From a virus: DNA of 31,293 nucleotides. The notes beneath the pieces are model-generated. The model did no database searches. It was given only the letters and a program-made list of their open reading frames with translations, and was not told the DNA's origin. The stretch lies in the IMG/VR virus record IMGVR_UViG_3300043435_000351, positions 1 to 31,293 of that record; one strand, 5' to 3'. The number at the start of each line of letters is the position of its first letter. Position 1 is the stretch's first letter. The translations under genes were made by a program, and so were the position numbers. This document shows positions 20,367-27,678 of the stretch, piece by piece.

Positions 20367-20393
20367 ACAATTTTAGAACATTTGTGTTTTAAT
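20367..20393 (+). promoter_or_regulatory. Phage-specific late promoter candidate 4
   Basis: ACAA (20367-20370) and GTGTTTTAAT (20384-20393), starts 17 bases apart, lie 13 bases before ATG at 20407. The following TTTTAATATAAATAAC (20387-20402) also occurs at 28258-28273. Confidence 0.7.
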
Positions 20394-20406
20394 ATAAATA
20401 ACTACT

Positions 20407-20736
20407 ATGATTATTTTAAGAGAACAAGAAACCGCACAAATATTAAACGCTATCATATACGGAAGTGATGCTGATACTATTGTTTTAAGAGATGAAGAAA
20501 CGAATATTGAGACTGAAATTGAATGCGTATTTTCTATTTATAAATACTACGCAACTACTTCGGTTATTTTACCTATAAAAGAAAATAAATATTATACTTT
20601 GACTATTAAAGATGGCACAAATATAGTTTATAGAGATAAAATTTTCTGTACAAATCAAACTTTAGAAACGTATAGTATAAACAAAGATGCTTACGTTCAA
20701 CACACAACAACAAACGAATATAAAATATTTGAATAA
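20407..20736 (+). CDS. Hypothetical beta-rich protein, first gene of the portal operon
   Basis: This 109-residue protein appears to be a single small beta-sandwich (TIVLRDEETNIETEIECVFS; YYTLTIKDGTNIVYRDKIFC). It resembles in layout the small structural proteins placed before portal genes in Bacteroidota phages. Two bases separate it from the portal gene. It may be a minor head or tail protein. No motif identifies it further. Confidence 0.7.
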   Translation: MIILREQETAQILNAIIYGSDADTIVLRDEETNIETEIECVFSIYKYYATTSVILPIKENKYYTLTIKDGTNIVYRDKIFCTNQTLETYSINKDAYVQHTTTNEYKIFE

Positions 20737-20738
20737 TT

Positions 20739-22514
20739 ATGTATGTATTAAATTTAAGTGCTTATACAAGTCCGCAAATTAACGAAAGTAAAAAAGGTGA
20801 TTTTGTGGAATATGGAGCAGATAATAACTACTTTCAATTTTTAATTGATAGATATTTATATAGCACAACAAATAACGCTATTATTACTGGTTGTAGTAAT
20901 ATGATTTATGGAAAAGGTATTAGTGCATTAGACGGTAATAAAAAGCCTGATGAGTACGCTAAAATGATTTCTATTATAAAACCAAATGCTTTACGCAAAG
21001 TAGCACTTGAAAGAAAACTTTTAGGAATGGCTGCAATGCAAATAGGATACGATAAAGGGCAAGTTTCTTTTATTGAACATTTTCCAATACATACTTTACG
21101 TGCTGAAAAATGCAACGATAAGGGCGAAATAGAAGCGTGGTATTATCACCCTGATTGGGCAAATAAAAAGCCGAGTGAAGAATTAAAAAGAATTCCTGCG
21201 TTTGGTTTTGGTAATAAAAAAGAAGTTGAACTTTATATCATAAGACCATATATAAGCGGTTACCATTATTACACTCCGATTGATTATTCGGGTGCGTTAC
21301 CTTATGCAAAGTTAGAAGAAGAAATTTCAGACTATTTGATTAACGATGTAATGAATGGTTTTAGCGGTACTAAAGTTGTAAACTTTAATAATAATATACC
21401 GCCAGAAGAAAAAAGAGAAGAAATATCTGCCGATGTAAAAAGAAAATTAACAGGTGCTAAAGGTCAAAAAGTAATTGTATCGTTTAATAGTAGCAAAGAA
21501 AATGCAACAGAAGTTATTGATATTCCGTTAAATGATGCACCGCAACATTATGAGTATTTGGCAAAAGAATGTTTTGAAAAATTAGTTGTAGGGCATAGAG
21601 TTACTTCACCAATGCTTTTAGGAGTTCGTGATACAGGCGGTGGATTTTCTAACAATGCAGATGAAATTAAAACCGCTACTTTGCTTTATGATAATTTAGT
21701 AATCAAACCATATCAAATTGAAATAATTGAAGCGTTAGATACTATTTTAGCGGTTAACAATATCAAATTAAAATTATACTTTAAAACTATACAACCTTTA
21801 GAGTTTACGGATTTGGAAAACGCACAAACAGCGGAGCAAGTTGCAGAAGAAACAGGACTTACTTTGTCAGCACACACACACCCTGATTTAGCAGACGCAT
21901 TAATTGATAAAGGCGAAGTTTTAAGTGATGAATGGCACTTAATAGATGAAAACGAAGTTGATTATGAACTTGAAGATGAATTAGATTCTGAAATTGAAAA
22001 GCTAAATAATAAAAAAGAGCAAAGTTTATTTTCTAAAATAGTAAATTTAGTAAGTACAGGAACTGCGAAACCGAGAACAAAGTCAGAAGATGACAAAGAA
22101 ATAGACGGAGTTAACTTTATAACTCGTTATGTTTATAGTGGCGACACAAAAGGCGAAAGGGATTTTTGTAATAAAATGTTAAGTGCTGAAAAAGTATATA
22201 GAAAAGAAGATATTTTAGCAATGGATGACGTAGCGGTTAACGCTGGTTTTGGTAAAAATGGGGCAGATACTTATTCAATTTGGTTATACAAAGGCGGAGC
22301 AAGATGTAATCATAAATGGCTTCGTAGAACTTATGCAAGTTTTGACACTAAAATAGATCCTACAAATCCAAACGCAAAACCTTTATCTATTGCAAAAGCT
22401 GAAAAGTATGGTTATCGTTTAAGAAATCCAAAAGAAGTTGCAATGAAACCTAAAGATATGCCTTACAAAGGTTATACTAAAGAGTATTGGGAGAAAAAAG
22501 GATTTAAAAACTAA
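20739..22514 (+). CDS. Portal protein with C-terminal extension
   Basis: This 591-residue protein is the likely portal, the dodecameric DNA gate. Residues 1-390 have portal features: GDFVEYGADNNYFQFLIDRY, a wing-like region, then GHRVTSPMLLGVRDTGGGFS and NADEIKTATLLYDNLVIKPY, as in SPP1-type portals. After an acidic linker (DENEVDYELEDELDSEIEKL) a separate module follows from residue 465: ITRYVYSGDTKGERDFCNKM, then AGFGKNGADTYSIWLYKGGA and CNHKWLRRTYASF. That module resembles a C-H-x-W domain found on minor head and portal proteins of Bacteroidota phages. The gene lies 13 kb from terL, an unusual distance. Confidence 0.8.
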   Translation: MYVLNLSAYTSPQINESKKGDFVEYGADNNYFQFLIDRYLYSTTNNAIITGCSNMIYGKGISALDGNKKPDEYAKMISIIKPNALRKVALERKLLGMAAMQIGYDKGQVSFIEHFPIHTLRAEKCNDKGEIEAWYYHPDWANKKPSEELKRIPAFGFGNKKEVELYIIRPYISGYHYYTPIDYSGALPYAKLEEEISDYLINDVMNGFSGTKVVNFNNNIPPEEKREEISADVKRKLTGAKGQKVIVSFNSSKENATEVIDIPLNDAPQHYEYLAKECFEKLVVGHRVTSPMLLGVRDTGGGFSNNADEIKTATLLYDNLVIKPYQIEIIEALDTILAVNNIKLKLYFKTIQPLEFTDLENAQTAEQVAEETGLTLSAHTHPDLADALIDKGEVLSDEWHLIDENEVDYELEDELDSEIEKLNNKKEQSLFSKIVNLVSTGTAKPRTKSEDDKEIDGVNFITRYVYSGDTKGERDFCNKMLSAEKVYRKEDILAMDDVAVNAGFGKNGADTYSIWLYKGGARCNHKWLRRTYASFDTKIDPTNPNAKPLSIAKAEKYGYRLRNPKEVAMKPKDMPYKGYTKEYWEKKGFKN

Positions 22515-22521
22515 TTAAGCT

Positions 22522-23034
22522 ATGGCATACGCATTACTAATAAGCACAGAAGACGTAAAGAAATTTACAATAACAAATGGTAATTTAGACGCTGACGATT
22601 TTATAGAATATATTAAAATAAGTCAGGATATTACTATTCAAAACTATTTAGGTACTAAACTTTACGAAAAGTTACAGGAATTGATTTTAAACGATGATAT
22701 TAACGAAGCGGAGTATTTACCTTACAAAACTTTATTAACGACTTATATTAAGCCTATGCTTATTCATTGGGCAATGGTTTACTATTTGCCTTTTGCAGCA
22801 TATACATTAAGTAATAAAGGGTTGTTTAAACATACTTCTGAAAACTCTACAAACGTAGAAAAAGCAGAAGTAGATTATTTAGTTGAAAAAGAAAGGGATA
22901 TTGCCGAAAGTTATACGCAAAGATTTATAGATTTTATGTGTTTTAACCAAAATACATATCCTGAATATAATTCAAATTCAAACGATGACGTTAACCCTGA
23001 TACAAATAATTTTTATAATGGCTGGCAATTATAA
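22522..23034 (+). CDS. Head-tail connector (gp6-like, DUF6712-type)
   Basis: This 170-residue helical protein starts MAYALLISTEDVKKFTITNG and has IKISQDITIQNYLGTKLYEK, then YKTLLTTYIKPMLIHWAMVY. This is the pattern of gp6-like head-tail connectors (DUF6712) in Bacteroidota phages, which dock under the portal. The C-terminal 35 residues are Asn/Asp-rich and probably disordered. It follows the portal after 7 bases, the expected place. It overlaps the small gene at 23018. Confidence 0.82.
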   Translation: MAYALLISTEDVKKFTITNGNLDADDFIEYIKISQDITIQNYLGTKLYEKLQELILNDDINEAEYLPYKTLLTTYIKPMLIHWAMVYYLPFAAYTLSNKGLFKHTSENSTNVEKAEVDYLVEKERDIAESYTQRFIDFMCFNQNTYPEYNSNSNDDVNPDTNNFYNGWQL

Positions 23035-23140
23035 TAAACCAAAAATTGAGAATTTTAAGAAGTTAAATTTATATTTAGCAAAAGTTGAACAATTAAAAAA
23101 GATACAAAATGAGCGATTGGGGACAAGGAGCGAAAAATAA
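23018..23140 (+). CDS. Small basic protein between connector and fibre genes
   Basis: This is a 40-residue frame (MAGNYNKPKIENFKKLNLYL ... RLGTRSEK) that starts 17 bases inside the connector gene and ends 32 bases inside the next. It fills the gap completely and is a Lys-rich helix. No homology is recognised; support is only the open frame and overlap pattern. Confidence 0.42.
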   Translation: MAGNYNKPKIENFKKLNLYLAKVEQLKKIQNERLGTRSEK

Positions 23141-24230
23141 TGATATTGGTTGGGGGCAAGGAGCAGTTAATAATAATATTAGTTGGGGTTCTGTTCACGC
23201 TGATAGTTGGGCAGGTGATACCGATATTGTAGGAGAAAATGCAATAGCACCTGTAAATATTATTGCTCCTGTTGTAAGTGGTACTAATACTGTTGGAAGT
23301 ATTTTAACTACAACTAACGGAAGTTGGAGCGGAAGTTTACCTATAACTTATACATACCAATGGTTAAGAAATGGTAGTAATATAAGCGGTGCAACTTCAT
23401 CTACTTACACTTTAGTAACTGCTGATACTTCAAATGTTGTATCTTGTAGAGTAACTGCAACTAATTCAGTAGGTAGTGCAAATGCTGCTTCTAATAGTTT
23501 AACAATTTATGAAGCGGAATACAAATCTATTTTAGACTATGCAATAACTAATAGTTATACTTTACCGAGTACTGCACAAAGGCTGAAACAAAACACTTTA
23601 TTGAGTAGTTTAAAAACCGCAGGAGTATGGAATAAACTTGATACGTTTGCGAATTTCGCTACTGATGGTAGTAGTAACTTTGCTTTAATAGATTGGAAAA
23701 GGGTATCACTTTTAACTGCTGTTAATAGTCCAACTTTTACAACTAACGAAGGATTTATGGGAAATGGTACTTCGAGTTATATTGATACAAATTTCAATCC
23801 AAGTACTCAAAGTACAAATTACGTCACCAATAATGCGAGTCGTTATATGTATCTTTTTTCAGGCACTACTGCACAAAGAATAGATGGTAATAGTATCGAT
23901 ACTAATAATATTCGGTTAGGAAATTATGTAACACATAAAATTAATTCAGGAGCGGTAAATACATTAAATAGTGCGTTTAATTATACTACTACAAAAGGAA
24001 TGAAGTCTATACATCGTACAAGTATGACTGATATAGCTTTATTTAATGATACAACCGTAGGTAATAGAACTTTACTATCAACAGGTTTACCTGATGCAAA
24101 TCAATGGGTTTTAAGACAAGGAGCTGTATATGTAAATGCTGAAATATCTATGTATGCAATGGGTTCTTCTTTGATAACTGAAAACACAAATTTTGTAAAT
24201 GCTTTTGATACTTACTTAAACTCTTTATAA
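23109..24230 (+). CDS. Virion surface/fibre-like protein with Ig-like domain
   Basis: This 373-residue protein has three parts. Residues 1-40 carry WG-rich repeats (WGQGAKNN, GWGQGAVNNNISWG), probably for virion attachment. Residues about 47-135 form an Ig-like domain (YTYQWLRNGSNISGATSSTY, then CRVTATNSVGSANAASNSLT). Residues 140-373 are a Ser/Thr/Asn-rich beta domain with GFMGNGTSSYIDTNFNPSTQ, like a concanavalin/LamG fold. It probably binds host surface glycans or mucus. It follows the connector and precedes lysis genes. It could be a decoration rather than a fibre. Confidence 0.72.
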   Translation: MSDWGQGAKNNDIGWGQGAVNNNISWGSVHADSWAGDTDIVGENAIAPVNIIAPVVSGTNTVGSILTTTNGSWSGSLPITYTYQWLRNGSNISGATSSTYTLVTADTSNVVSCRVTATNSVGSANAASNSLTIYEAEYKSILDYAITNSYTLPSTAQRLKQNTLLSSLKTAGVWNKLDTFANFATDGSSNFALIDWKRVSLLTAVNSPTFTTNEGFMGNGTSSYIDTNFNPSTQSTNYVTNNASRYMYLFSGTTAQRIDGNSIDTNNIRLGNYVTHKINSGAVNTLNSAFNYTTTKGMKSIHRTSMTDIALFNDTTVGNRTLLSTGLPDANQWVLRQGAVYVNAEISMYAMGSSLITENTNFVNAFDTYLNSL

Positions 24231-24231
24231 T

Positions 24232-24432
24232 ATGTTAGTACTACACCCAAATTTAGAACAATATAACGCATTGAATGGTTATAAGAATAACGCATCTGAA
24301 TTACTATTTGTAAAAGATGGTAGCGATAAATGGATAGTTGGAATTGAAGTCTTAAACGACGAAAATTTTACTGCAATTCATAACCAATTAAACGAATTAG
24401 AACGGATTGAATATACACCCATAATCGAATAA
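24232..24432 (+). CDS. Small hypothetical protein after the fibre gene
   Basis: This is a 66-residue protein (MLVLHPNLEQYNALNGYKNN ... RIEYTPIIE), likely alpha/beta, with the segment ELLFVKDGSDKWIVGIEVLN. One base separates its start from the fibre stop codon. Such small genes after receptor genes are sometimes fibre chaperones or contain a conserved Asn-Gly-x-Tyr start. The role here is unknown. Confidence 0.7.
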   Translation: MLVLHPNLEQYNALNGYKNNASELLFVKDGSDKWIVGIEVLNDENFTAIHNQLNELERIEYTPIIE

Positions 24433-24444
24433 CCTACTTAACCT

Positions 24445-24879
24445 ATGATTACCACTAAAACACTAATTATTATTTTAACAACATTCTTTATATTTATTAC
24501 GCCAATACTCGGACTATTGGCGTTAATATCGTTTGCTGTTTTGTTCGACACGATTTTTGCAATTTATGTAAGTATTAAACTAAAAGGAATTAACTCTTTT
24601 AAAAGTACAAAACTATTTAATATTGTAGTTAAGACTTTCTTTTATATGGGTAGCATAATATTTGCTTTTATGATAGACAAATATATTTTAGAAGGAAAAA
24701 TGTTTGATATACCTTATTTAATATCAAAAGTACTTACCTTTGTATGGATATATATTGAAGTTAAAAGTATAGATGAAACTTCTATGAAATTAGGCAACCG
24801 CTCACTTTGGGTAATTGTAAAAGAAATTATATCTAAAGGCAAAGATTTAAAAAAGGATATTAACGAAATAAAAGATTAA
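24445..24879 (+). CDS. Phage holin (Holin_4_1-like)
   Basis: This 144-residue membrane protein has a long hydrophobic N-terminus (TLIIILTTFFIFITPILGLL, then ALISFAVLFDTIFAIYV). A second hydrophobic segment lies near residues 62-82 (TFFYMGSIIFAFMIDKYIL) and a third near 90-106. The tail SIDETSMKLGNRSLW plus Lys-rich end matches the Holin_4_1 type (bacteriocin/phage lysis holin). It would open the inner membrane for the amidase, whose ATG overlaps its stop codon (TAATG). Confidence 0.8.
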   Translation: MITTKTLIIILTTFFIFITPILGLLALISFAVLFDTIFAIYVSIKLKGINSFKSTKLFNIVVKTFFYMGSIIFAFMIDKYILEGKMFDIPYLISKVLTFVWIYIEVKSIDETSMKLGNRSLWVIVKEIISKGKDLKKDINEIKD

Positions 24880-25322
24880 TGCTTTCACAACTTTACGAAA
24901 ATTATAAGAATATGAGAGAAATTTCTTGGATTGTCATTCATTGCACAGCCACTCAACCAAACGCAACAAAGCAATCTATTTTAGACTATTGGAAAAACAT
25001 TTTAAAATGGAAGTCAGTAGGTTATCATAGATTAATTGATGCAAATGGTGTTATTCACGAACTTGCAAAATATGAACAAGTAACAAACGGAGTAAAAGGA
25101 TTTAATTCTAATTCAATACACTTTAGCTATATTGGTGGCGTAGATGAAAAAGGAAAGCCAAAAGATACAAGAACACCAAAACAAAAAGAAAGTCTTTTAT
25201 ATCTAATAAAACAAGCTAAAAATCAATTTCCTAATGCTATTGTACAAGGGCATAAAGATTTTAAAGGCGTTGCAAAAGCGTGTCCAAGTTTTGAAGCAAA
25301 AAAAGAATATGCCAATTATTAA
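24879..25322 (+). CDS. Endolysin, N-acetylmuramoyl-L-alanine amidase (T7-lysozyme-like)
   Basis: This is a 147-residue Amidase_2-fold enzyme. The zinc ligands are His21 (VIHCTAT), His125 (VQGHKDF) and Cys135 (KACPSF); Tyr49 (GYHRLID) and Lys133 match the catalytic Tyr and Lys of T7 lysozyme. The GYIGG-like SYIGGVDEKG segment is also family-typical. It cleaves the amide between N-acetylmuramic acid and L-alanine. There is no signal peptide, so release depends on the holin. The start overlaps the holin stop; an internal ATG at 24912 is an alternative start. Confidence 0.93.
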   Translation: MLSQLYENYKNMREISWIVIHCTATQPNATKQSILDYWKNILKWKSVGYHRLIDANGVIHELAKYEQVTNGVKGFNSNSIHFSYIGGVDEKGKPKDTRTPKQKESLLYLIKQAKNQFPNAIVQGHKDFKGVAKACPSFEAKKEYANY

Positions 25323-25372
25323 TTTAATTGGTTTTTTTTATTACTTTTGGTAAAACCTACTAAATAAAAAAT

Positions 25373-26518
25373 ATGGCAAATTCAAAATGGTCGCAATACG
25401 ATTCAGAAATATTTGAATTAATACAAACTATTGATAGCAATACGCAAATAGCTAAAACAATTTTAAAAGAAAATGTTTCTAAAGTTGAAAAGATTGATGT
25501 TGATTTGTTTAGAACTTATATTAAAAGATATAAAGAGAAAAACAAAGGCATTTTAGATGCTTGTAGTAATGTTGGAATAAGTCCAGAATCAACTCCAATG
25601 CTATGGTTAAAGACAAAGAATGAAAGTGTACGTGTTACAAATCCATTATACAAAGCACCGCAAGAATTTAACTTTGAAAATTTAGCAAAAAAAGTAATTG
25701 AAGATTTAAAAAATTACGTACCTAAATATCCTCAACTTAAAAGAGAAGTAAACGAAAATAAAAGGTTATTTGTTTTTGACCCGGCAGACATTCACATAGG
25801 TAAATTATGCAGTGCTTTTGAAGTTGGTGAAAAATATAATAATCAAATAGCTGTGCAACGTGTTTTAAAAGGCTGTAAAGGCATATTAAATGAAATTGAT
25901 ACTACTACAATAGATAAGGTTTTATTTGTCATAGGAAACGATATTTTACATATTGATAATACAAAAAGAACAACTACAAGCGGAACACCACAAGATACTG
26001 ATGGAATGTGGCATAGTAATTTTTTAATAGCTAAACAACTTTATGTAGATATTATTGAAATTCTTATGAGTGTAGCAGATGTTCACGTTGTTTACAATCC
26101 AAGTAATCACGATTATACAAATGGTTTCTTTTTAGCACAAGTAATCGAAACGCATTTTAAAGACTGCAAAAATGTTACTTTTGATACTACAATAGCACAC
26201 CGAAAATATTTTACTTATGGTAAAAATTTAATAGGCACAACTCATGGAGATGGTGCAAAACCGCAAGACTTACCTATGTTAATGGCACACGAAAGTAAAG
26301 ACTGGGTAAATTGCAAACACAAATATATTTATACACATCATTTACATCATAAAGTAAGTAAGGATTATATGGGCGTTTGTGTTGAAACTTTAAGAAGTCC
26401 AAGCGGTACAGATAGTTGGCATCATAGAAATGGTTATCAACACGCTCCAAAAGCTGTTGAAGGATATATACACGATAAAGAACACGGACAAATTCAAAGA
26501 TTAACCTTTATATTTTAA
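25373..26518 (+). CDS. Calcineurin-like metallophosphoesterase with N-terminal helical domain
   Basis: This 381-residue protein has a helical N-terminal region (residues 1-125) with an HTH-like stretch and a C-terminal metallophosphoesterase. Metal-binding motifs are DPADIHIGK (D139, H141), VIGNDIL (N189, D190), NPSNHDY (N245, H246), TTHGDG (H291) and THHLHH (H323/H325). These are all five blocks of the calcineurin-like family. Substrates could be DNA ends, nucleotides or phosphoproteins. It lies between the endolysin and the spanin-like gene, an odd place for a DNA-processing enzyme. Confidence 0.85.
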   Translation: MANSKWSQYDSEIFELIQTIDSNTQIAKTILKENVSKVEKIDVDLFRTYIKRYKEKNKGILDACSNVGISPESTPMLWLKTKNESVRVTNPLYKAPQEFNFENLAKKVIEDLKNYVPKYPQLKREVNENKRLFVFDPADIHIGKLCSAFEVGEKYNNQIAVQRVLKGCKGILNEIDTTTIDKVLFVIGNDILHIDNTKRTTTSGTPQDTDGMWHSNFLIAKQLYVDIIEILMSVADVHVVYNPSNHDYTNGFFLAQVIETHFKDCKNVTFDTTIAHRKYFTYGKNLIGTTHGDGAKPQDLPMLMAHESKDWVNCKHKYIYTHHLHHKVSKDYMGVCVETLRSPSGTDSWHHRNGYQHAPKAVEGYIHDKEHGQIQRLTFIF

Positions 26519-26521
26519 ATT

Positions 26522-26671
26522 ATGAAAATACAAATCGAAGCATACGGAAAAAAGCATAGTTTTGAATGCGACTATGACGACATAACAACAGTTGAAATAA
26601 TTGAAATTATAACTAACTTATTAATCAGTGCGGGTTATGATTATCAAAATATTAAAGATGAATTACAATGA
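26522..26671 (+). CDS. Small hypothetical protein before the spanin-like gene
   Basis: This 49-residue protein (MKIQIEAYGKKHSFECDYDD ... NIKDELQ) has the look of a small alpha/beta fold. Similar short proteins (ITTVEIIEIITNLLISAGY pattern) occur in Bacteroidota phages and elements. Its stop codon overlaps the next start (ATGA). Function is unknown. Confidence 0.72.
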   Translation: MKIQIEAYGKKHSFECDYDDITTVEIIEIITNLLISAGYDYQNIKDELQ

Positions 26672-27225
26672 GTGATATAACAAAATGTAGCGGGTTTAAT
26701 TGCCCTATAAAAGACAATTGCAAAAGATATAAAGCAATAGATGGAAATTGGCAATATTACTTTACAGAACCGCCTTATAAAAATGGAGAATGTGAAATGT
26801 TTTGGGGTGCAGAAAGTGAAGGAATTTTAAATCAATTAAAGAAAATTACTTTAGGTTGTTTAGTTTTAGTTTTAACGTCTTGCGGAACTATAAAAAGGTC
26901 AAGTTCAGTTATCGAGGAAAACACAACAACTGAAACCGATATAACAAAGTTTAGTAATAGCTTTACTTTAGAGCCTGTAAATCTTGACAAACCTATACTT
27001 TTAGGAAAAGACACAATTTATAATACGAGGGTTATTTATAACAATTCTAAAGAAACAATTAAGGAAAAGAAAAACATCGATTTTAAAGAACAAAAAAAAG
27101 CTAAAGAGGTTGACTATTCAGAAACTATTAAAATAGTCGCAAATCGGTTTATGTGGCTTATTGGAATACTATTTGTACTAATGTTTGTATTGAATTGGAT
27201 AAAAAATAAAACCACTCTATTTTGA
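26668..27225 (+). CDS. Zinc-finger-like module fused in frame to a u-spanin-like lipoprotein
   Basis: This 185-residue frame joins two unlike parts. Residues 1-50 hold a Cys module (CSGFNCPIKDNCKRY ... YFTEPPYKNGECEMFWG) that I recognise as a stand-alone small protein in other Bacteroidota phages. Residues 58-72 read KKITLGCLVLVLTSC, a lipoprotein signal with Cys72 in the lipobox. A periplasmic stretch follows, and the C-terminus is a single membrane segment (WLIGILFVLMFVLNWIKNK). Lipid anchor at one end and membrane anchor at the other is the plan of a unimolecular spanin, fitting its place after holin and amidase. An internal ATG at 26797 (Met44) would give a plausible spanin start. A Lys-rich segment (KKNIDFKEQKKAKEV) precedes the membrane part. 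Confidence 0.75.
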   Translation: MSDITKCSGFNCPIKDNCKRYKAIDGNWQYYFTEPPYKNGECEMFWGAESEGILNQLKKITLGCLVLVLTSCGTIKRSSSVIEENTTTETDITKFSNSFTLEPVNLDKPILLGKDTIYNTRVIYNNSKETIKEKKNIDFKEQKKAKEVDYSETIKIVANRFMWLIGILFVLMFVLNWIKNKTTLF

Positions 27226-27233
27226 GTGGTTTT
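27208..27233. terminator. Strong bidirectional terminator after the lysis genes
   Basis: A perfect 10-bp stem AAAACCACTC / GAGTGGTTTT (27208-27217 with 27224-27233) with loop TATTTT has A and T runs on both sides. It contains the TGA of the spanin-like gene and separates it from the convergent minus-strand gene ending at 27239. Confidence 0.9.
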
Positions 27234-27238
27234 TTTAA

Positions 27239-27400
27239 TTAAAGTAATTCCCAAGCCTTAACCTCAATTTGCTTAAACTCTTTATCTAACTTTAATTGTA
27301 AATCTAAACACGCTTCAATTATTACTTTATTTTTTATAGGTATTTCAGTTCTAAAATAATACTCTATTGTAGAAGGTTTAACGTGTAACTTCCTTGCCAT
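27239..27400 (-). CDS. Small HTH-like protein, minus-strand early unit
   Basis: This is a 53-residue protein (MARKLHVKPSTIEYYFRTEI ... VKAWELL). The segment MARKLHVKPSTIEYYF resembles the turn and recognition helix of a helix-turn-helix. The upstream codons (DRKSFVDN) stay open back to a stop at about 27430 without another ATG, so translation may start at a rarer codon and complete the first helix. It may be a small regulator. It is the last gene of the minus-strand unit before the bidirectional terminator. Confidence 0.6.
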   Translation of the reverse strand: MARKLHVKPSTIEYYFRTEIPIKNKVIIEACLDLQLKLDKEFKQIEVKAWELL

Positions 27401-27445
27401 ATTATCGACAAATGATTTTCGGTCTATTAGTTGTTATAAGTAACT

Positions 27446-27649
27446 TTAGGTCAATGACTTTTTAAGAGCTTTTAATATTTTTCTACAATCTTTTGCATCA
27501 TCAGAACCTTTGTTTTGCCATAACAGAAATTCGTAAGTTGAAATCATCCCTTCAACTATCTCTCTATTTAATTTTACAGAAACAAAGCGTCTTGTAGTAT
27601 CAGTATTTATATGTTGTTGTGTTTCTATTTTTTCGTAGATATTTATCAT
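27446..27649 (-). CDS. Small hypothetical protein, minus-strand early unit
   Basis: This is a 67-residue protein (MINIYEKIETQQHINTDTTR ... LKALKKSLT). RFVSVKLNREIVEGMISTYE may form a short strand and helix. No domain is recognised. Upstream on the minus strand is AAATATAATTG-rich sequence with a possible TAnnTTTG-like box, not convincing. It could be a co-regulator with its neighbours. Confidence 0.65.
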   Translation of the reverse strand: MINIYEKIETQQHINTDTTRRFVSVKLNREIVEGMISTYEFLLWQNKGSDDAKDCRKILKALKKSLT

Positions 27650-27678
27650 AATTTCATTTTTTTTGTCACAATTATATT

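Noticed and set aside
20271-20468. Plus-strand frame of 65 codons antisense to 20129-20341
   Set aside because: It runs through promoters on both strands and overlaps two better-supported genes; it looks like a shadow frame.
25328-25349. Host-type promoter before the metallophosphoesterase (TACTTTTG box)
   Set aside because: The TTG is only 11 bases upstream and the gene can be read from the lysis transcript, so support is too weak.
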